From assembly GCA_035771165.1 (NCBI GenBank), contig JAWNZC010000314.1, positions 8,582,001 to 8,646,000 on the forward strand: a DNA stretch of 64,000 bases. Reading direction: 5' to 3'. Position numbers and translations under genes: made by a program. Below the pieces are notes generated by a model, which saw only the letters and a program-made list of their open reading frames with translations, ran no database searches and was not told the origin of the DNA. Shown in pieces: positions 22,260 to 34,170 of this stretch (its first letter is position 1; each line of letters starts with the position of its first letter). This DNA comes from Paragorgia papillata. Its lineage: Eukaryota > Cnidaria > Anthozoa > Scleralcyonacea > Coralliidae.

Positions 22260-22950
22260 GGGAACAAAGTTGTCCGTCTTTTTAGAGAGGTTAAAATGGT
22301 AAACTGCTGAGAATCAGTTTTGATAACGAAATACTGACGTTTCGAGCGGATCCCTATACATCAGAGTAAACATATACATCTGATGAAAGGCTCTGCTCGA
22401 AACGTCAGTATTTCGTTATTAACTACTTAATAACCGAGAGTGAGGTCTTTACGGTAAAATATTAAACCGAGGTCTTGCTGTATTGACCGAGCGATAGCGA
22501 GGTTAATACGCTCAAGACCGAGGTTTAATATTTTACCGTAAAGACCGAACGGTCGAGGTTATTAAGTAATTTATTATATGGCACTTTTTATTTCAAAATC
22601 AATCTTGTATTTCTTGGTCTTCGCTTCCTTTAACTTCGTCAAAACACCGAACGAGTGTTATTTTCTTCTGTTTCTTTCTCCTCTGGATAATAGAATTTAC
22701 TTTTATAATGTTCATCGTCGTCTATTTCATCTATTTTCGCCTATTGTTTGTTTCCAATCTTAGGGCATTAACAATTTTCATAATGCCCGTGGGCATTACG
22801 GAGAAATCTCGCCCCGTCAGCAACCAATCACAGCGCGTGATTTTACCGGAAGTAATCCGTGCAATATAACAACAAAACTATAATCTCATCAGTTTACTAC
22901 CTTTTCACTTTGCTCTATCTAAAACACTGCCTATGCGCAGCACTCTACTT
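22260..22950. repeat. GACGTTTCGAGCG element with a nested palindrome
   Basis: The left part (AAATGGTAAACTGC ... GAAATACTGACGTTTCGAGCGG) pairs with the right end near 22890-22945 (AGTTTACTACCTTTTCAC). Inserted between is a palindrome at 22425-22572 with arms TTAACTACTTAATAACCGAG and TCGAGGTTATTAAGTAATTT. Confidence 0.65.
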
Positions 22951-23062
22951 TTCTTGAGGGGAATCCGTCTCTTTGGAGGGGGTGTCCGCTTCAGAGATAT
23001 TGACATTGTAAGTGCGTTACACTGCGTTGAATATACACATTCTTATGCATTCATCTAACCCG

Positions 23063-23150
23063 TAGATACAATACAATACAATACAATACAATACAATACA
23101 ATACAATACAATACAATACAATACAATACAATACAATGCAATGCAATGCA
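23063..23150. repeat. (ACAAT)n microsatellite
   Basis: About 16 near-perfect ACAAT pentamers, turning to GCAAT at the right end, about 150 bases beyond the stop codon of copy A. Confidence 0.95.
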
Positions 23151-23297
23151 ATAAATTTTCTTTAAAGAATTTAAAAGTTTACAAGTTTTTTGTATTAATT
23201 TAATGTAATTTTAACAGACACTAGAACCATGCCCCAACACCGCAACAATTTAATAAATTTGAAACCATTATTCAAGAACACTTCATATAAACTACAT

Positions 23298-25613
23298 TTA
23301 ATTAGACTTTGAATCGTCTCCATAAATCTCTTCCAATACTCGTCCTCTCATGTACTTCCCTTTCTCGATGCCCAGTGCGTTCAAAACAGTCACTGGCATG
23401 TCAAGAGATGATACATCGTTAAATTTCAAATCCTCCAAGTTGACGTTCTTTATTCCAGGCCCTATAGGAACATACAGAATTACGAACACGTCCATAATAT
23501 TTATAAAAGCTTGATAAATTCTTTCATGAATGTTTGCATGGTGAAAAATTGTAAGAGAAGCTGTAATTTTCGTAGCTTGGAAGTTGTGGATATCGAATCA
23601 GGATAGTCGTCCACCTGGCCGTTTTTACAAAATGAAGCGCAAGCAACATAGCAATCCTTCGTATATATGAAACTGTCACCTTGTGACAAGCATTCATACA
23701 ACATATTCTAGCTTAATCCTTTATTCTTCTACAAATAACACCACCCCAAAAATCATATTACATTTGCTACAGTTCCAATACAGCTGTGATGAAGGTCTGA
23801 GTCGACAGGTCAAAAATGTTGCCACAAATTCTTGCTTCTATGAAAAACTTATTGACTGAACGCCGGGAGGTCATTATACGGCAAACGAGCGACTAAAGGT
23901 CAAGAGCGAGGTTTGTGAAAAGACCAAAGGCATCATTTTGCCGTAGAGACCGACCAAGCGAGGTTAAGTAATAAGGTTTTTATTAGAAGACCAGATCAAC
24001 GATTGCTTCTAACAAAATTGTACTTTTTAACAAACCTTAGTTATGTACACGCTGTTCTGCAGGTTTTGCACTCTCTCCTCCGCAGAGGTTGTTTTAGAGA
24101 TCTGCCAGTGGTCAACTGCAGATGTGCACGGGCTACGCCAAACCAGTGAGCATCACAGAATAGAAATACAACCAGAAGTCCAACTCGCGTCGGAACCTTT
24201 GAAGTTTATGTCCTCGCGCATGTCGCCTCGCGCATCTTGATTTCTCGCCACGCCATCCTATATGCAATCCTGGCAAGTTCCCCCGGCAGTTTGGACCTTC
24301 AAAAGAAGGTTAAAACTGCCGGGGGAACTTGCCAGGATTGCGTAGGATGGCGTCGGATGGCGTAAAATATCGCGCATGTGCATTGAAGAAATGCGGACAA
24401 GTTGTCACTCGAGTTGGACTTCTGGTTGTATTTCTATTCTGTGGCACAGTGATATCTTTGTGACGCCATGAACCTTATGGGCCTGAAGTACGTATAGTTC
24501 CAGTCTTCTACGCGGTTCCAGTTAAAAGACCGCGTAGAAGACTGGAACAATACGTACTTTAGGCCTACATGTCCGCCATGTTTGACTTCACTCTTTGCCC
24601 GGTGAATGAACAGCAGATATCACTCCAGTTATATATACAGCTTCACTACGCCAAGCTTGCAGAAATCATCCAGTAGCCCGGGTGAACGCCATGAGCAGGC
24701 GTCTTGTTTTAATTAGGAGTTTCAAATTTTTTGTGAATAACTAAATTTGCCTCGCTCTTTCAAACAAACTACGGCATGTAGAGTGGCGGGAATTATAATC
24801 GCTTGGGAACGAATAAGTACTGGACATACAGAAAATACTTTACCTCGTAAAAGAAGAGGTACGTATACCTCCGCAATGAATGGGGGTGTTATGCCGTGGG
24901 TATCTCTGTACCCCCCGTGATCTGCCACCACGGCAACAATGGTTTCTTCTATCATGGATTTACCTGTCAAAAAAGGAGAAACGAAAATTAGAACATCTTT
25001 TTTCGTACACCAATTCTAGAATTTGATCTATTGAACCGACAACATTGGTAAAGTAAAAGTTGAGAGACTCACCAGACGAAGTAGTGGTTTGTTCAAGAGC
25101 CTCTAGAATTCCAGCAAGTTGAGCATCTTTCTGTTGCACCATCTCATAATAGACGTCACTTCCCCAAAATGTATTATGACCACCAGCATCGACTGAGTCT
25201 GAAAATGGAATAAAAAGAAATTTTAAGCAATACCAATGCGTGATAACCGCTATATAGGTGGAAACCTCTGCCATTGTTTGACCATGTCAACCGTGAAAAC
25301 ATGATCTGTTATGATCCAATGATAATAATGTTGTTTTTAGTGTCAAACGATTTAGCAGATTCTGATTGTGATGATGATAATTAGTGATAATGATTAGTAA
25401 TGACGATCGTGATAGTGATAATGTTGTTGGTGATGATGATGATGATTAGTAACGATGATCGTGATAGTGATAATGTAATTGTTGATAATGTTGTTGGTGA
25501 TGATGATGATGATTAGTAACGATGATCGTGATAGTGATAATGTAATTGTTGATGATGATGATGATGATGATGATGATTAGTAACGATGATCGTGATAGTG
25601 ATAATGTAATTGT

Positions 25614-25645
<32 letters not shown>

Positions 25646-28600
25646 AGTAATGATGATCGTGATAGTGATAATGTTGTTGATGATGATAATGATGGTGAGA
25701 ACAGTGGTAACAGTATCGTTCAGTAATGGTGGTTATAACGATGCCACTGATGTCGACAATAACACTGCTGTTAATGATGACAAACTAAACTAAACTAACC
25801 TTATTTATACTGGATAACTCTATCACTTATATCTAAACTGTTATCCTCAGAGGTCCAGTAAGGGCCCAGCCTCATTGGTCCAGTGTTACTACAGGAGGAA
25901 ACCTGTGGTGTTTGGTAGAGTCAAACTGGAAGCACTCTTCTCACATGCCGCCAAGGTGAACAACTATCATAATGTTGATTATGACGAAGACAGTCAAGGT
26001 CTTTATTCCTAACTCTCTATATATGACATAGCTTTTTACAGTATATTGTGAATAATGTCACACTTTTATTCTGGCTATAACAGTTTTCCCAGCTTTTGTT
26101 TTACAACAAGAAAAAGTTAAAAAACCCAAAAACATTTGAATTACCAAAATGAATGAACGTTAATGTTGGTTGATCGTTCTTGATAGCTTGGATTGCTTTT
26201 TGCTGTGTATTCCAATCTTGTCGATTCTCACAATCATGTTCGGATTCTCCTTTCTTACAAATAATCCCTTCTTGACCCCAAAACCAATCATCGACCTCTG
26301 GATTCTTTTTAGCAATTTGAATAAACCATTCCCACGTGAAAATCAACGCTGTCTGAAAACAATTATATACATATTATATGTGCTACTCCAAGTGACGAAC
26401 CATACCGGTAACTATGGAGAAAAACTCCGACGCTCTACCAACTGAACTACATGCATGGTCATGATCAAGTTGGGAGCAGGTCGTGGAATGATGGTATTTC
26501 TAAACTGAAATCTAGTTTCTTCAATATCAAGAGACTTAACTCTTCATCTGATGTTGTCGGAATAATTATTGTGGAACAGCGAACTCAGGTGAAGAATAAT
26601 GATAGTAGGTACTACTCAACTGTTTTTAGGCGCTAATCAACTGTTTACTGTAAGTCCAAAAAAATTTACAATTACTGTCTGTGCAACGAAAATTAAGTTT
26701 GTCTTATTTGAAGAGTCAGTTTGTTCCATATGCAAATTAAACATCTTGACGTCACATAATGAGTTATTGGAAAAGGTTATATTTTTGTTATTATCAAACA
26801 TATAGAGGGCTAGCCAAGGCTTCAAAATATTACTTTTGATGGCATTTTTTTGTTACAAGCAGGCAACCATGCTAAATCATATCGGATAGTGTATACTTTG
26901 AAGGTGAGGGGTGTTGGCAGTCGTGATTATTGATTTATATACTAAAATGTCGAGCTTTTTGAAAGCACGATGTGATGGATGGGATATCTGTAAAGCGATG
27001 CCTATTTACGTTTGTGTATTATTTGAATTACAAATTCAGAATGCTATCCAATCAGCGTGCCTGAAGTTCTGATTATTCTAATTCACATAGCTCACAATTA
27101 TAAACAAACAAGAAACATGGCGCAAATTCACCTAAATATAACACTTAGAAGAACAGCCACAACAATCTGAAAACTTTTTGTTACAAGCAGGCAACCAGCA
27201 TAGAAATGTAGCTTAGACATTGATCAAGATGACTAGCTAGGCCGGTTGCCTTCCGTGTATCACAAGATAGTACTGTTGAACCGGTGAGTTAAATGTCTAA
27301 GGATATTATGAGCAATACTATACTATAGTACAAAAGCTCAGCTTTATAATAGTAGATAGATGGCGGTATCGGCAAATTACCAAAATAAAACGAAGTAATT
27401 TACGAATATGAGACTTTCCTGTAGCTACCAGATCTAATAAATTTCTGATTCTTGGCAAGCTTACCTTCTTGTGGCCTTTCTTCGAAGTATTATATTTAGG
27501 TGTATTCACGCCATATTTCTTGTTTGTTTATGATTGTGAGTTATGCGAATTAGGTTAAGCAAAACTGGAGGCATGCTGATTGGATAGCGTTCTGAATTTA
27601 GCTAATTCAAATAAAACACAAACGTAAATAGGCAGCACTTTACAGATATCCCATCCATCACATTGTGCTTTCAAAAAGCTCTAAATTTTAGTATATAAAT
27701 CAATAATTACGGCTGCCAACACCCCTCACCTTCAAAGTATACACTATCCGATACGATTTAGCATGGTTGCCTGCTTGTAACAAAAAATGCCATCAACGGT
27801 GTTTTCGAGACACTTTTATCGAGGTTGGCCAGCCGTCAAATAATCACTAGTGTGAATTGCTTCCTTCGAATTAATTTGGTGTGATAATAGCAAAGACATA
27901 TAACCTTCTCTGCATTATAAGTCATTGTGCACGTTTGACGTCAAGATGTTTAATTTGCATATCAATTAACAAACTGAAATATCTCAAGAACGAAGCAAGG
28001 AAACGAAAAACTGCAAAAGATGTTACTTTGTCATTTTAAGTGTTCTTTCAAATAAGACAAAGTTAATTTTCGCTTCATGTGCACTTTAACAACAACTGAT
28101 AACACCAAGTTATATTGACGCTGTCAATCAGACTCAGTATGACAAACGACAAACATTCTAGCGACACTTTTTTCTTATCTTACTTTAAGAGTTTCATCAT
28201 GTTGCTTGATCGCACTGAACATTGTTTGTGGTCGACCTCGTCCAGATGTTGGTGGTAAGTGAGCTGCTTTTCCTGAAGGATTTCCATCAGGGATGGTCCA
28301 GTAATTTGTGTAGATGCCATGTTGCGTTGTATCCATACTTGTCAAGTAACCTGCCCAGTTCGGAGCACTCACCTGGTAATAATAATATATAATAATGAAG
28401 TTAGTTAAATCTACATTACTTATTCTGTAGTAAATGCTGTGTATATAGATTTTATTCACGAGTTTCGATGTATTATAACGAGTTAGTACATCCTGAGATA
28501 AAAAGAAAATATAAAGTATATAAAGGTGAGGTAATATGGACAACATTTTTCTTCAACTTTCAACGCAACTTTGTTGAAAAAAAAGCGTTGTTGCACGTAT

Positions 28601-28890
28601 TACCACCTACCTTAAACATTGTCACGCAACAACGATTTTGTTGCAAGTTGAAAAAATTTGTTGAAAAAAGTAGACTCCAGTTCTACTTGCTGATTCAACT
28701 TGCAACAAAATCATTGTTGCGTGACAATGTTTAAGGTGGGTGGTAATACGTGCAACAACGCTTTTCAACTTGTAACGCAACAATGTTGCAGCAATTTGTT
28801 GCTATTACTTCACCTTAACGTGAGATGAAATTGGACAATTTCCGTGAGATGGATTTAACAACGTCACCATCACCAAAGCAGCAGCAACAG

Positions 28891-28938
<48 letters not shown>

Positions 28939-31443
28939 AAACAACGACGACAGCAGCAGAAACAACTCCATTCAAGAGTTCAGTGATTTCTGCAGTAAAT
29001 TACGAAGGTACTTACAGTTGGAACAAGGTTTCTACTTCTCGTTGTGTGCGCGCCAAAGTCAAAGAAAGTTTGTAGAGCAGGAAGACGATGAGAAACATTC
29101 TTGAGATAAGCCCCACCGAAACCATCAATACCTAAACAATTAACAAAAGTAAAAAAATAAACTATAATTGAAATGTAAAATAAAAGTAGCGTGCTGGGTA
29201 GGCAGTGTTGAAACAACAATCGAAATATAGTAAGGTTTGATATACTGCCGAAACAGAGAACGTAGGAGTCTAACGTTTCGAGCGAAGACCCTTCGTCAGA
29301 GAGAAACGTGAAGAGTGTAAACAAACAACGAGCTTGTTGTTTGTTTAAGCTCGTTTGTTTACACTCTTTACTTTTCTCTCTGACGAAGGGCCTTGGCTCG
29401 AAACGTTAGACTCCTGCGTTCTCTGCCAGTTCGGCAGTATATCTAACCTTACTATATTTCGATAATTGAAATGTACCTTGGAGTACTTGGACTTGGTCAA
29501 CCAACAAGCCCTCGTGATATGGAAAATTGTACGTATACATGCATACGTTCAACTCCGTGCACTACGAAGGGTACGACGCTCCCCCCCCCCCCCCCCAACC
29601 CAACCCAACCCCCTCTCCCCCCCTACCCCCCGAGGGAAATTTTAGAGGTCAAACGTTACTTCTACTCTTTCTGACGCCTAAAGCCCTAATCAAACGAGAA
29701 CGCAAGTCATCGCAAGTTAGCTTACGATGACGTACAATGCCAGCAGTCAAACGTCGGCGCAAGTCGCCGCAAGTTTTGCACTTCCGCTAGTTCCCACGCC
29801 TTTTCGCTAGTTCTCATGGTAGTTTCTATGGCGACGGAGCACGAAAGACTTGCATCGACTTGTATTTTGAGTTCAAACGTTTCGCAAGCTCTCGCAAGTT
29901 GAAGAAAACTTGCGATGAAATTTGAACAAGATCAAATTAGTCGCAAGCTAACGCAAGTCACTGCAAGTCATCGCAAGCTGGCGGTCAAACGAGACACAAG
30001 CAAGCACAAGCTAAAACTTGCGATGACTTGCGTTCTCGTTTGATTAGGTTAATACTTTGGTCAAAAGTGTTCTCAGAATTCAGGAAATGGCGTTTTAGAG
30101 ACCCAAAGTTAGAAAAATTCCGGAGGGCATGCCCCTGGACCCCCCTAGACTTGTGTCGTCATTTTGTGCTAAAAACGATCCCCCTTTCAAAGATCCTGGT
30201 TGCGCCCTTGGTACATCTAATACGCAAACCCTACCGCTTTAATAAAAGTACGCATAGCGTGAAGTTCCGGAAGTAACGACCCCCGAACGTAACAGTAAAA
30301 GTGGACGCCTCTTAGTAAATCCCGATAATAGCGACCCCCCGGAAGTAGCGATCCAGACAGTAACGAGGGTAACTTTACGGTATGACTATATCAGTTAACA
30401 ATATGAACACCTTTGGCTGGTTGGCTCTACTGTTAAAGTCTCAGTAGCTCAATAGTTAGAGCGTCTAACTTCCAGGTTCAAACTCTGTTTGTGGCTCAGA
30501 AATCATTTTAGAGTATTTGAGCGGTGACGAACGTCTACCAAATGCCTGTTATGACGCAGTCGTGTCACACTCACACGAATAGTTGACATTTAAATTTTAA
30601 AGTTCAACCACTAGTAAACGCTCTAAGGCTCCCAAATTTCTGTTCTTGGTAAATTTTTGTCTGCTCTATGCGCAACATAGAAAATATTACACTAAAGTAA
30701 GTCGGAAAGAAAGTTGTCTCTTGTGACGCCATGAAAATGTATACGATTCTCATTCTGGCGATTCTGGCGATTCTGGCGTAGACGCAATACGACTGTTTAC
30801 AGGGCCTCCCGTGCTTCCCACTTTGCAAGCAATATTGTTTTGGCCGAACCAGGGAAAGAAATAAGAGCGCTTTGGCCGAACCAAACTCGCAAAGTGGGAA
30901 GCAAAGAGTTGCTCGTAAAGTGGAAAGCATAGAGTTGCCTGCGGAGGAGGCTATACAGGGCCAGGGGACGCCATAATTTTTCTTTCGTTCACGCTAATCA
31001 CATACGCCAAGATAATCGTATATACAAGAGTATAATATATCGTGTAGATGGTCTTTTGGAATGTCGCATAAGATCTTTCAAACTCATTAATAATTCATTA
31101 ACCAAACACAAAACACAAAACAAATTAATAAATTGACACCGGAGGAAGATCTCCAACGAAGGACGCTTTCTAAAATACTATACTTTGACAATTTTAGAAA
31201 GTACTAGTAATTTATCATTCGGACTTTGAAATCCTGGTCAAGTCCAGGCTCCGTATCGTATTTGAACTCATTACTTTATCATAATTCGTTCAACTTACCA
31301 ACGACTACAGCATGTTTGGCCGTCCCGAAACCTTTCGGATGTTCCTTGACACGACGACTTTGTTTGTGTAAGAGTTTGAACGCTGTGGAGTTGAAGAAGA
31401 TAGTAAATACGACCACGACGCTAAGAAAGCGCAGGTTCGTCAT
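23298..31443 (-). CDS. Secreted alkaline-phosphatase-superfamily phosphodiesterase, copy A
   Basis: Minus-strand exons: 31443-31299, 29131-29016, 28372-28184, 26352-26145, 25198-25073, 24963-24844, 23461-23298; 1068 nt, 355 residues, all GT-AG with joining phases. Residues 1-20 are a hydrophobic signal peptide. Then come the metal ligand D51 in GIDGFGG, the presumed nucleophile S89 in PTVSAPNW (type I phosphodiesterases have PT.TFPNH there), D223 and H227 in VDAGGH, D276/H277 in VADHGG, and H284 in THGITPP. All seven positions are kept, so a two-metal phosphate-ester hydrolase acting outside the cell or in the secretory pathway is expected; the substrate is unknown. The wording (SAPNW, NQHG.YSNDW in its paralogues, DHGG) is closest to bacterial alkaline-phosphatase-family proteins. 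The start has the GAAATCATG context shared by all four copies. It is head to head with copy B. Confidence 0.9.
23520..23850. repeat. Inverted-repeat element related to 13205-13366
   Basis: The end AATGTTTGCATGGTGAAAAATTG matches the left flank of the 13.2-kb element, and the right end CACAAATTCTTGCTTCTATG matches its right end, with GATGAAGGTCTGAGTCGACAGG inside. In copy A intron 6. Confidence 0.6.
24100..24570. repeat. Two adjacent palindromes in copy A intron 6
   Basis: The first (about 24145-24455) has outer arms ATAGAAATACAACCAGAAGTC and the complement, and an inner hairpin CAATCCTGGCAAGTTCCCCC. The second (about 24485-24568) is a near-perfect hairpin, TACGTATAGTTCCAGTCTTC and its complement. 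Confidence 0.8.
24640..24705. repeat. Fragment of a dispersed repeat (AGCCCGGGTGAACGCC)
   Basis: The segment TAGCCCGGGTGAACGCC followed by GAGCAGGCGTCTTGTTTT recurs in similar form near 61540-61572 (CTAGCCCGAGTGAACGCC ... CAGGCGTCTTGTTTT). Confidence 0.55.
25365..25700. repeat. GATGAT-rich microsatellite/minisatellite
   Basis: Higher-order repetition: runs of GATGATGAT alternate with TAGTAACGATGATCGTGATA and GTGATAATGT. In copy A intron 4. Confidence 0.9.
26670..28090. mobile_element. Long inverted-repeat (foldback) element, about 1.4 kb
   Basis: The ends (AACGAAAATTAAGTTTGTC and its complement) and long arms (about 26680-27150 and 27480-28085; TACAAGCAGGCAACCATGCT and CACCTTCAAAGTATACACTA are mirrored) enclose a loop of about 330 bases. 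The ends belong to the family at 8.2 and 63.2 kb. The right arm has an extra segment around 27790-27920. No transposase is visible. It lies in copy A intron 3. Confidence 0.8.
28525..28808. repeat. Palindromic element with AAGGTGAGGTAATA/TATTACTTCACCTT ends
   Basis: Nested inverted arms containing AACAAAATCGTTGTTGCG-like and GTGACAATGTTTAAGGTGGG sequences. The interior repeats GTTGCAAGTTGAA. In copy A intron 2, 150 bases from exon 3. Confidence 0.75.
28872..28975. repeat. (CAA/CAG)n microsatellite
   Basis: A trinucleotide tract in copy A intron 2. Copies B and C carry CAACAG tracts in intron 3 instead. Confidence 0.9.
29190..29468. repeat. Full-length CGAAACGTTA-family MITE
   Basis: The ends ACAATCGAAATATAGTAAGG and the complement CCTTACTATATTTCGAT enclose mirrored ACTGCCGAA.CAGAGAACGTAG and GTCTAACGTTTCGAGCGAAG, with GACGAAGGGCC near the fold. 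It is the best-preserved member of a family with partial copies at 18.95, 52.6 and 53.1 kb. In copy A intron 1. Confidence 0.8.
29678..30055. repeat. MITE with AAAGCCCTAATCAAACGAGA ends
   Basis: The left end AATCAAACGAGAACGCAAGTC and right end GACTTGCGTTCTCGTTTGATT are inverted. The interior is a repetition of CGCAAGTTNNCG motifs. A second member lies at 50.65-51.07 kb. Confidence 0.85.
30440..30520 (+). repeat. tRNA-derived SINE-like fragment
   Basis: An A-box-like AGTAGCTCAATAGTTAGAGC and a B-box GGTTCAAACTC are correctly spaced, followed by TGTGGCTCAGAAA. No convincing acceptor stem. Confidence 0.55.
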
Positions 31444-31752
31444 GATTTCTTTGAAGATGCACGATATAGAGTAACCACAACAGCCTTATACTTCGTCACT
31501 GTCAGTCTGGATTATCAGGACTAATATGACGACGGCTGGAATAGTCACGAGACACCCCATGACGAAACATGTACTGTCAAGTTCTGCAGAATGAATCTAT
31601 ATCATTATTAATATAAGATTGACTATCGACTATCAGTGCAGTGAATATAGATAAACCACTGACTTACTCGAAATTTTCCATGTAAACTGTATTACTAGGG
31701 GTCTTAAACAAAAGCCAGCTGTAAGGATTTCTCGAGGGTTTTCTATAGTAGT

Positions 31753-31785
<33 letters not shown>

Positions 31786-32689
31786 TGTCAAGTGGAGAGC
31801 CCTCGGTAGTGAAGAAGTTAATAAAAAATTGTTTAAGAGTTTAGAATAAATGCTGTGGAAACTATATTTGCATAATTTTTTTAGACGGGTCAATCGAAAT
31901 AATAATAAGTTTTATGTACTGTTTAATAAACGAGCAGGAGTGTTTTATACTTTTATCAGATATAAAGACACGAGGCGAAGCCGAGTTGTTTTTATATCTG
32001 ATAAAACACGACCTGCGAGTTTATTGAACGGCTTCAAAAATGAACCACTTGGTAAGTTCATTGGCGTAGTAAGTTTGAAAAATAACCTTGTCTAAGCCGA
32101 GAAAATCAAAGCTAAAGTTTATGTAAATCAGGACGTATCTTTATCACATAATCTGAAACAGATGTCATCCAGGTCCAGATAGGGATAGGTTATTAGGTTT
32201 TACAGGCTTTTGCTTCTTTTACATGCCTCCACTTGACGATTAAAATAGTCTGGCGTTACATAGAGTAGAGTAAAAAAAATCAATTCTGTTGCCAAATGGC
32301 AACCGTGCCATATACTCACTCATCACCCGTGATGCCAATGTTTGCTCGAACCTTCAACAGCTCAGCGGGTAGTGTAACCTTGACCGAACCATCAATATTT
32401 GGAAACGGAAGAAAAACGCGTTTAAAACAGCAACTTTTACAATAAGGTTTTGTTCTGAATATTTTTCTCACTTTATCCATAGTTGGCCTTAGTTATCAAG
32501 TACTGTGAATCATTCTGAAAATATATCTTTCATTTTTGTTTTGAAATACTATACTCTGTTTAATTGCGTCATTGTCTCGTGATCTGTATTTTGTTTGTCA
32601 GACTTTCAATTTATATTTTTCCCATCCTCAACGACGTCGCGACGAGTTCGTCTGCATCGTTTAGTTGATTGCGCGTCTTTGAAGAAATC
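31444..32689. promoter_or_regulatory. Shared divergent upstream region of copies A and B
   Basis: The two start codons face away from each other across 1246 bases, so a bidirectional promoter is possible. The right-hand 200 bases (32485-32689; TCAAGTACTGTGAATCATTC through GATCTGTATTTTG) are almost repeated upstream of copy C at 40745-40912, so they belong to the duplicated promoter block. A MITE (31850-32160) occupies the middle. No TATA box can be assigned with confidence. Confidence 0.5.
31850..32160. repeat. MITE, second copy of the ATCTGATAAAACAC family
   Basis: The mirrored ACTTTTATCAGATATAAAGAC and TTTATATCTGATAAAACACG, then CCTTGTCTAAGCCGAGAAAA, match the element at 20.0 kb. It lies in the A-B intergenic region. 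Confidence 0.7.
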
Positions 32690-34127
32690 ATGTTCAAATA
32701 TTGCGCTCTCAGCCTTGTGGTTCTTCTTAACGTTTTGTTCAGTTCAACGGCTTTTAAACTCTTACATAAACTCGATCGAAATCGTGTCAAGGAATCCAAG
32801 GATCATCCAAAAGGCTTCGGAACTGCTAAACATGCTGTAATCCTTGGTAAGTTATGAATTATTTACATTGCAGCTTGGCCATGGGGAAATTACTAACTCG
32901 ATTCACATATAACAGCAGCATCTACGCGAATCAAAAGCAGTAAATATTTCTTATGGAAACAAGTTTGGTCGTGTAAATAATTAATGAATAATTACGGGAT
33001 ACTAGAGAGAGGGAGTAGTAGGAGCACTGGGAGTAGTAGGGAATACTAGGGAGAATTAGTAGGAGATACTAGGGAGTAGTGGGGGATATCAGGGAGTAGT
33101 AAAGTATATTAGGAGAGTAGAAAGGGATATTAGGGAGTTGTAGGGAACTAGGGGGTAGTAGGGGGCACTAGGGAGTAGTGGGGGATACTAGGGAGTAGTG
33201 GGGATACCAGGGGTAGTAGGGGATACCAGGGGTAGTAGGGGATACTAGGGATTAGTAGAGGATACTAAGGAGTAGTAGGCAATACCAAGCAGTAGGGGAT
33301 ACCAGGACTAGTAGGGGATACTAGGGGTTAGTAGAGGACACTAGGGAGTAGTAGGGATACTAGGGAGTAGTAGGCGATACTAGGGAGTAGTAGGGGATAC
33401 TAGGGAGTAGTAGGGGTTACTAGCATATTACATTGATTTGTGCTAATTTACTTTGTTCTTTTTGCTGTTACTATTGTGCAGGTATTGACGGGTTTGGCGG
33501 GGCTTACATGAAGAACGTTTCTCATCGATATCCCGCACTGCAATCGTTCTTTGATTTTGGAGCACACACGACGCAATCTAGAAATGTTGTCCCAACTGTA
33601 AGTACTCGATCTGTATTAGAAAGTGAAAGGTTTATAACGTTATAACTTTATGTCTCTTGTCAAGTTCCGCTTGTCATTCTATTTGATTTTACTTCACTCC
33701 ACTCCCTTCACTATATTTTCTCCCAAGGTGAGTGCTCCAAACTGGGGAACATACTTGACAAGCATGCGAGTCAATCAGCACGGCATGTACAGCAATGATT
33801 GGGTCATAGCTGACGGCAATCCTTCAGGAGAAGCAGATCATTTACCTCCAATTTCAGGACGAGGGAGACCACAAACTTTGTTCGGTGTCATCAAGCAACA
33901 CGATCAGAAACTCAAGGTACAGTAAAGTCGGGGACTGCATACCTCACCCCGGGGTACTCTCGTCCTTTAGGGCGAAACAAGGATTGGCTACAACAACAGC
34001 AACAACAACAACAACAGCAGCAGCTACAACAACGACAACAGCAACAACAGCAGCAGCAGCTACAACAACAGCAACAATAGCAGCGGCAGCTACAACAACG
34101 ACAAGAGCAACAATAGCAGCAGCAGCT

Positions 34128-34170
<43 letters not shown>

